This document shows positions 39,595 to 42,630 of a stretch of DNA of 42,630 nucleotides, piece by piece. Both the position numbers and the translations under genes were made by a program. The notes under the pieces were generated by a model, which was given only the letters and a program-made list of their open reading frames with translations, did not search any database and was not told the DNA's origin. Every line of letters begins with the position of its first letter. Positions within the stretch are counted from its first letter, which is position 1. Source of the stretch: Candidatus Pacearchaeota archaeon (GTDB lineage: Archaea > Nanobdellota > Nanobdellia > Pacearchaeales > GW2011-AR1); contig JAFCDB010000005.1 in NCBI GenBank assembly GCA_017609885.1, positions 1 to 42,630 on the forward strand, in the 5' to 3' direction.

Positions 39595-40167
39595 ATGGTA
39601 ACAATCAAAAAGAAAAATTTATATATTGCCCTTGCAGTTATTGCAATAATTATTGGAGGATATTATTTCATGAACCAACAAAACACAAACCAAGACACAA
39701 AAGTCCTGCTCCAGACAACAAAGGGGGATATAACAATACAACTCTATCAAAATTCTCCAATCACAGCAGGAAATTTTGAAAAACTTGTAAGAGAAGGTTT
39801 TTATAACAGTATAATTTTCCATAGAGTTATTAAAGATTTCATGATTCAGGGTGGAGACCCAACAGGCACAGGAACAGGAAACCCAGGATACACAATAGAA
39901 GATGAATTTATTAAGGGAAACTCAAATCTCCGTGGGACAATTGCAATGGCAAACTCAGGGCCAAATTCTGGAGGCAGTCAATTTTTCATAAATCTCGTCG
40001 ATAACACTTACTTAGATTGGGATAAACAACCACCAACAAGCAAACATCCTGTTTTCGGAAAAGTCATTGAAGGAATGGATGTAGTTGAAGAAATTGCAAA
40101 AGTCCAAGTTGACGAAAACGCCCGCCCGCTTGAAGAAGTAAAAATTATTAAAGCCCAAATTCTTTAA
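39595..40167 (+). CDS. Membrane-anchored cyclophilin-type peptidyl-prolyl isomerase
   Basis: 190 residues. Residues about 8-25 form an N-terminal membrane anchor or signal (LYIALAVIAIIIGGYYF), then a cyclophilin domain: TTKGDITIQLYQ, FHRVIKDFMIQGGDP (catalytic Arg in F-H-R), GTIAMANSGPNSGGSQFFI and HPVFGKVIEGMDVVE. It speeds cis-trans isomerisation of proline bonds, here outside the membrane. It is short and lacks the tryptophan of the cyclosporin site in the human form at the usual place. Next gene follows in 6 bases. Confidence 0.92.
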   Translation: MVTIKKKNLYIALAVIAIIIGGYYFMNQQNTNQDTKVLLQTTKGDITIQLYQNSPITAGNFEKLVREGFYNSIIFHRVIKDFMIQGGDPTGTGTGNPGYTIEDEFIKGNSNLRGTIAMANSGPNSGGSQFFINLVDNTYLDWDKQPPTSKHPVFGKVIEGMDVVEEIAKVQVDENARPLEEVKIIKAQIL

Positions 40168-40173
40168 TAAAAC

Positions 40174-40836
40174 ATGGACAGATACCAAAAAGCAAAAGAG
40201 GACTTGAAAGATACAAAATTCAAACACTTCGGAATCGCACTCATTCTTGGAATTCTTTTAATCCTAATCGCACTTGGCTTCATTGTATTTTCAGAAATTC
40301 CCCAATTATTTTTAGTAATTTTAATTGTAATCTTCCTTGTTTTCTACTCAATAGTTTTATTTTTCCTAATAGAACAGATAAAAGTTATGGAAATCGAAGT
40401 TGAAAAAATCAAAACAATTGAAAAATACAAATATACAACTATAGACAATCCAATAATTGAAAGAGTTGAAGTTGAAAAGCCGATTCTCAAAGACATTAAA
40501 ATCCCTGTTTATGTAAAAACCAAAGCAAAAGTTCCAAGAGGACATAGATACAAATACCTTGCTTCAGAAAAAGGGAAAATATTCCACTACGCTTCTTCAA
40601 GGTTGGCGCGGTTGATTCGTCCAAAGAATAGGATTTACCATGATTCACCAAGCTATTTCATCAAAAAAGGATTTAAACCCTCTGTGCGACTTTTGAAAAG
40701 ATGGAAAAAAGAAGAGAAAGTGCTTTATAAAAAATATGGACCAAAAAAGAAAAAAGAAAAGAAAATTGAAAAGAAAAGAAAGGTGAAGAGGGTTGCGAAA
40801 AAGAAAGGAAAAAAGAAAGTAGGAAAGAAAAAATAA
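40174..40836 (+). CDS. Two-span membrane protein with degenerate Ada-like module
   Basis: 220 residues: two membrane helices (about 20-43 and 45-68), a coiled linker (KVMEIEVEKIKTIEKYKYTT), then KYLASEKGKIFHYASSRLAR and RPKNRIYHDSPSYFIKKGFK near residues 125-165. This second part matches the pattern of Ada metal-binding-like modules (Y-x-A-S-x-x-G-x-x-F-H-x-x-x-C-x-x-A-x-x-I-x-P-x-N-R-I), but the usual Cys is replaced by Ser, so zinc binding is unlikely. The tail is extremely Lys-rich. Adjacent to the cyclophilin gene in the same direction. Function unknown. Confidence 0.55.
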   Translation: MDRYQKAKEDLKDTKFKHFGIALILGILLILIALGFIVFSEIPQLFLVILIVIFLVFYSIVLFFLIEQIKVMEIEVEKIKTIEKYKYTTIDNPIIERVEVEKPILKDIKIPVYVKTKAKVPRGHRYKYLASEKGKIFHYASSRLARLIRPKNRIYHDSPSYFIKKGFKPSVRLLKRWKKEEKVLYKKYGPKKKKEKKIEKKRKVKRVAKKKGKKKVGKKK

Positions 40837-40850
40837 ATTTTAAGAAGATA

Positions 40851-40879
40851 AATTTTTGTTTCGGGGCTCAACAAAAATT
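40851..40879 (+). terminator. 10-bp perfect hairpin after the membrane-protein gene
   Basis: AATTTTTGTT (40851-40860) and AACAAAAATT (40870-40879) are exact reverse complements around a GC-rich nine-base loop. It lies 15 bases after the stop at 40836, so a terminator or 3' end structure. The following bases to 41052 hold no recognisable gene. Confidence 0.5.
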
Positions 40880-41052
40880 CTAGGAAATAAGCAAATTTAA
40901 AGAATTCTATTACAATTTGTATTTACTATTTTATCTAATTAAATATTGTTCCATCGATTTGCAGAATTCCCAGTGGAGAATCGTGGCGAAGCCAGATTTG
41001 AGAGCAAGTTCCCCTTTCCCAAAAAGAAATATTTATACAATCAACCACAATA

Positions 41053-41733
41053 TCATCTCTTTCTCAAACCCATTCTTCTTATTTTAATCTCTACTTGATT
41101 TTTATTTAATCCTAGATCCTCGGCGATCACTCTATAAGGTTTAGTAAGATAGTTATCCAAAACGAAAGTAGTCTCCTCGTCAGTCCATACATGTTCATCA
41201 AATTTTTTCATTCCCATAAAATAAGCTCTCTCACGTACTTGCCTTACTCTCAAACCCAAATGCTTGGCAAGTTCTTTATGAGTTTTATTATGGTAATTTT
41301 TTTCTAAATATTTTACAGCACCAGGATTACCTTCCCAATCAAATTTTTCTTTATTAAGTTCTACACAAATTCTCTTAGTCCGATTTCTAATATTATACTC
41401 TCTAGTATAAAATCTCTTAGCAATCCACTTTGTTCCTCGATAAGCATTCTTTTTAATAAACTCATCTGCATCCTCATCATAAATTATTACTCTAGTTGCT
41501 TTTCCCCCAATAATCTCAACAACCTCCTTAGGAACATACATCCCTATCCTAGATTCATTTTTGAAAACTTTGGCGTAAAAATGTCCTATTTTGCTTAGAG
41601 AAGTCTTTTGGGCTTGACAGATATATTCTTCTAATGTCACTGCCCTGTCTCCGAGAATCCTTTCTCTGACCTTGTTTGCAATTTCTTCAAGTTGTCCTCT
41701 TGTCCAAATTTCTTCTTGGTTAGGTTCCATCAC
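41053..41733 (-). CDS. Helix-turn-helix DNA-binding protein
   Basis: 226 residues with a possible SANT/Myb-like or HTH unit at each end: residues about 145-180 (VKYLEKNYHNKTHKELAKHL, GLRVRQVRERAYFMGM) and 185-226 (TDEETTFVLDNYLTKPYRVI, AEDLGLNKNQVEIKIRRMGL). The central part (residues about 30-135) is mixed, with KVFKNESRIGMYVPKEVVEI resembling a small beta-domain. Its ATG overlaps the stop of the phosphoesterase gene (ATGA), so they are expressed together. Probably a transcription regulator; no ligand or target is evident. Confidence 0.65.
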   Translation of the reverse strand: MMEPNQEEIWTRGQLEEIANKVRERILGDRAVTLEEYICQAQKTSLSKIGHFYAKVFKNESRIGMYVPKEVVEIIGGKATRVIIYDEDADEFIKKNAYRGTKWIAKRFYTREYNIRNRTKRICVELNKEKFDWEGNPGAVKYLEKNYHNKTHKELAKHLGLRVRQVRERAYFMGMKKFDEHVWTDEETTFVLDNYLTKPYRVIAEDLGLNKNQVEIKIRRMGLRKR

Positions 41734-42473
41734 AACTTTCCCAAAACCCCAAAATCAAAAATCTTATTTTCCCCAACAGCATGAACCTTAAATTTCTTCA
41801 AAATCTTAACAGGAACAATACAATAATTATTGGTCAAATGCATATTAACTGCCGTCCCTTCCAAGTTCGGCAAAAAACTCGGCAAAATAATAAAATCTTT
41901 CCTCTTAAATCTCCCTGTCAAAAAACACTTATACTTCTCCTGTTTCACCTTCTGCGAATCTTTCAAAATCACAGCCGGATGCAAATGACTCATAACAATT
42001 GTCTTAACTTTTTTTCCTAAAACTTTATTGAACAAAATATCTCCGTGGATAAAGGCAATATCTTTTTCAATATAAAAATCCAATAATTTTTTATCAGCAA
42101 GATTTGCAATCTTTTCATGATTCCCTTTAACAATAATTATATTCTTGCGATTCACATACTTTGAAAGCAGTAACATAATCTCCAAAAACCGATTTCTCTC
42201 ACTATTTTGATAATGAAAAAAATACTTCACATCTCCAAGAAAAATAACCCTTTTAACTTCTTTCTTTTCTTTTTTCAACTTCTTAAAAATTTCATCAATA
42301 TCTTTCTTAGTTTCCCGCATCTGCATTAAGGGAAAACTTCCTTTAACTCCTAAAAGCAAAAATTCATGCCCAAGATGCAAATCCCCTATTGCAAGAGTTT
42401 TAATTTTTGGCAAATAAAGTGCCTTGTCTACAAATTCATATTTAGCCGGAGGATAAAGTTTCTTTTGTTTCAT
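41730..42473 (-). CDS. Calcineurin-like metallophosphoesterase
   Basis: 247 residues with the metallophosphoesterase motifs D-x-H (GDLHLGH, about 29-36), G-D-x-x (LGDVK), G-N-H-E (KGNHEK) and H-x-H (SHLHPA). The order and size match the archaeal YfcE-like/MJ0037-type group that often occurs with nucleic-acid enzymes. It hydrolyses phosphodiesters or phosphomonoesters with two metals; the natural substrate is unknown. The HTH gene is coupled downstream; the upstream region is shared with the gene at 42582. Confidence 0.8.
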   Translation of the reverse strand: MKQKKLYPPAKYEFVDKALYLPKIKTLAIGDLHLGHEFLLLGVKGSFPLMQMRETKKDIDEIFKKLKKEKKEVKRVIFLGDVKYFFHYQNSERNRFLEIMLLLSKYVNRKNIIIVKGNHEKIANLADKKLLDFYIEKDIAFIHGDILFNKVLGKKVKTIVMSHLHPAVILKDSQKVKQEKYKCFLTGRFKRKDFIILPSFLPNLEGTAVNMHLTNNYCIVPVKILKKFKVHAVGENKIFDFGVLGKL

Positions 42474-42530
42474 AAATTAATAGGAAAATTAGGGTTTAAA
42501 TTATTTATCTTTAATAGCTTTGGTGAAACC

Positions 42531-42580
42531 CTATATAAAATAAAGTGACTTACCACTTTAACTAAAAAGGAGGTAAGTCA
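42531..42580 (+). promoter_or_regulatory. TATA-like box and inverted repeat over the ribosome binding site
   Basis: CTATATAAAA (42531-42540) is a TATA-like box; TGACTTACC (42546-42554) and GGTAAGTCA (42572-42580) are perfect 9-bp inverted arms, the second containing part of the AAGGAGGT ribosome site (42567-42574). The first arm lies between TATA and the expected start (around 42562), so it looks like an operator more than an mRNA hairpin. Confidence 0.5.
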
Positions 42581-42581
42581 A

Positions 42582-42630
42582 ATGAAACAAGAATCTGAAC
42601 TTTATAAATTTCTTGCTTCTGCAAGAAATT
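42582..42630 (+). CDS. Start of an unidentified gene (cut by window edge)
   Basis: ATG at 42582 with AAGGAGGT eight bases upstream; the visible residues are MKQESELYKFLASARN. The frame is open to the window end. Sixteen residues are not enough to identify it. A promoter and an inverted repeat precede it. Confidence 0.6.
   Translation, partial: MKQESELYKFLASARN

Noticed and set aside
1-42630. tRNA, rRNA and CRISPR arrays
   Set aside because: No cloverleaf with GTTCGA-type arm, no rRNA-like GC-rich block and no regularly spaced direct repeats were seen by eye; a covariance-model scan could still find a divergent tRNA.

Overview
The window reads as chromosome of a small-genome archaeon, most likely a DPANN lineage of the Woesearchaeota/Pacearchaeota type (an inference from gene content; no rRNA is present). 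The DNA is strongly AT-rich. Many genes have an archaeal TATA-like box about 23-30 bases before the ATG, as expected for leaderless transcripts. Archaeal informational genes (both replication factor C subunits, deoxyhypusine synthase) sit beside genes of bacterial type (DNA gyrase A and B, bacterial-type seryl-tRNA synthetase, a heptose-phosphate-kinase-like sugar kinase). No tRNA, rRNA or CRISPR array was seen.

Layout. 1-1690: the 3' end of a transposase, an SPFH/stomatin protein and a DedA membrane protein. 1775-12897: an integrated element of about 11.1 kb. It is bounded by a 12-bp direct repeat (CACCACAGCCAA) with a 9-bp inverted arm motif just inside each end, and the integrase gene lies next to the right end. 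Inside are an AbrB-like DNA-binding protein, an Sm-like small protein, a Cys-rich protein, a 941-residue primase/ATPase-like replication protein, tiny zinc-ribbon, ribbon-helix-helix and membrane proteins, a ParB-like fragment, a catalytic-core-only tyrosine recombinase, and a large coiled-coil/Gly-rich protein split by a +1 frameshift. I saw no terminase or recognisable capsid gene, so a plasmid-like element or an unfamiliar virus are both possible.

12932-18450: VanZ-like protein, an MTA phosphorylase fused to adenine phosphoribosyltransferase, a sugar kinase, SerRS, a PAP2 phosphatase, and what looks like an internally deleted restriction-modification gene. 18450-18928 is a decay zone with gene remnants. 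18929-25212: one tight minus-strand operon running gyrB, a 53-aa protein, a zinc-ribbon protein, a 40-aa protein, a NYN-domain RNase, a nucleotidyltransferase, then gyrA, with overlapping or abutting ends throughout. 25305-30890: two large paralogous surface proteins (pilin-like N-terminus, Cys-rich repeats, parallel beta-helix, LamG in one) sharing a C-terminal amphipathic tag. 30983-33520: rfcS, an unknown 121-aa gene, rfcL.

33614-42630: a PLP decarboxylase and deoxyhypusine synthase pair, a membrane protein, a phosphoglycerate-mutase-like enzyme with an MFS transporter, a coiled-coil protein, a FAM173-like methyltransferase, a broken gene, a membrane-anchored cyclophilin, a membrane protein with an Ada-like module lacking its cysteines, a helix-turn-helix protein coupled to a metallophosphoesterase, and the first codons of a gene that leaves the window.

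Functional links: the MTAP-APRT fusion would recycle methylthioadenosine made during polyamine synthesis, and the decarboxylase/deoxyhypusine synthase pair consumes polyamine for eIF5A modification. The gyrase and RFC operons each carry unknown small genes that may be functional partners. The strongest leads for new biology are the integrative element and the NYN-nuclease/nucleotidyltransferase pair embedded between the gyrase genes.
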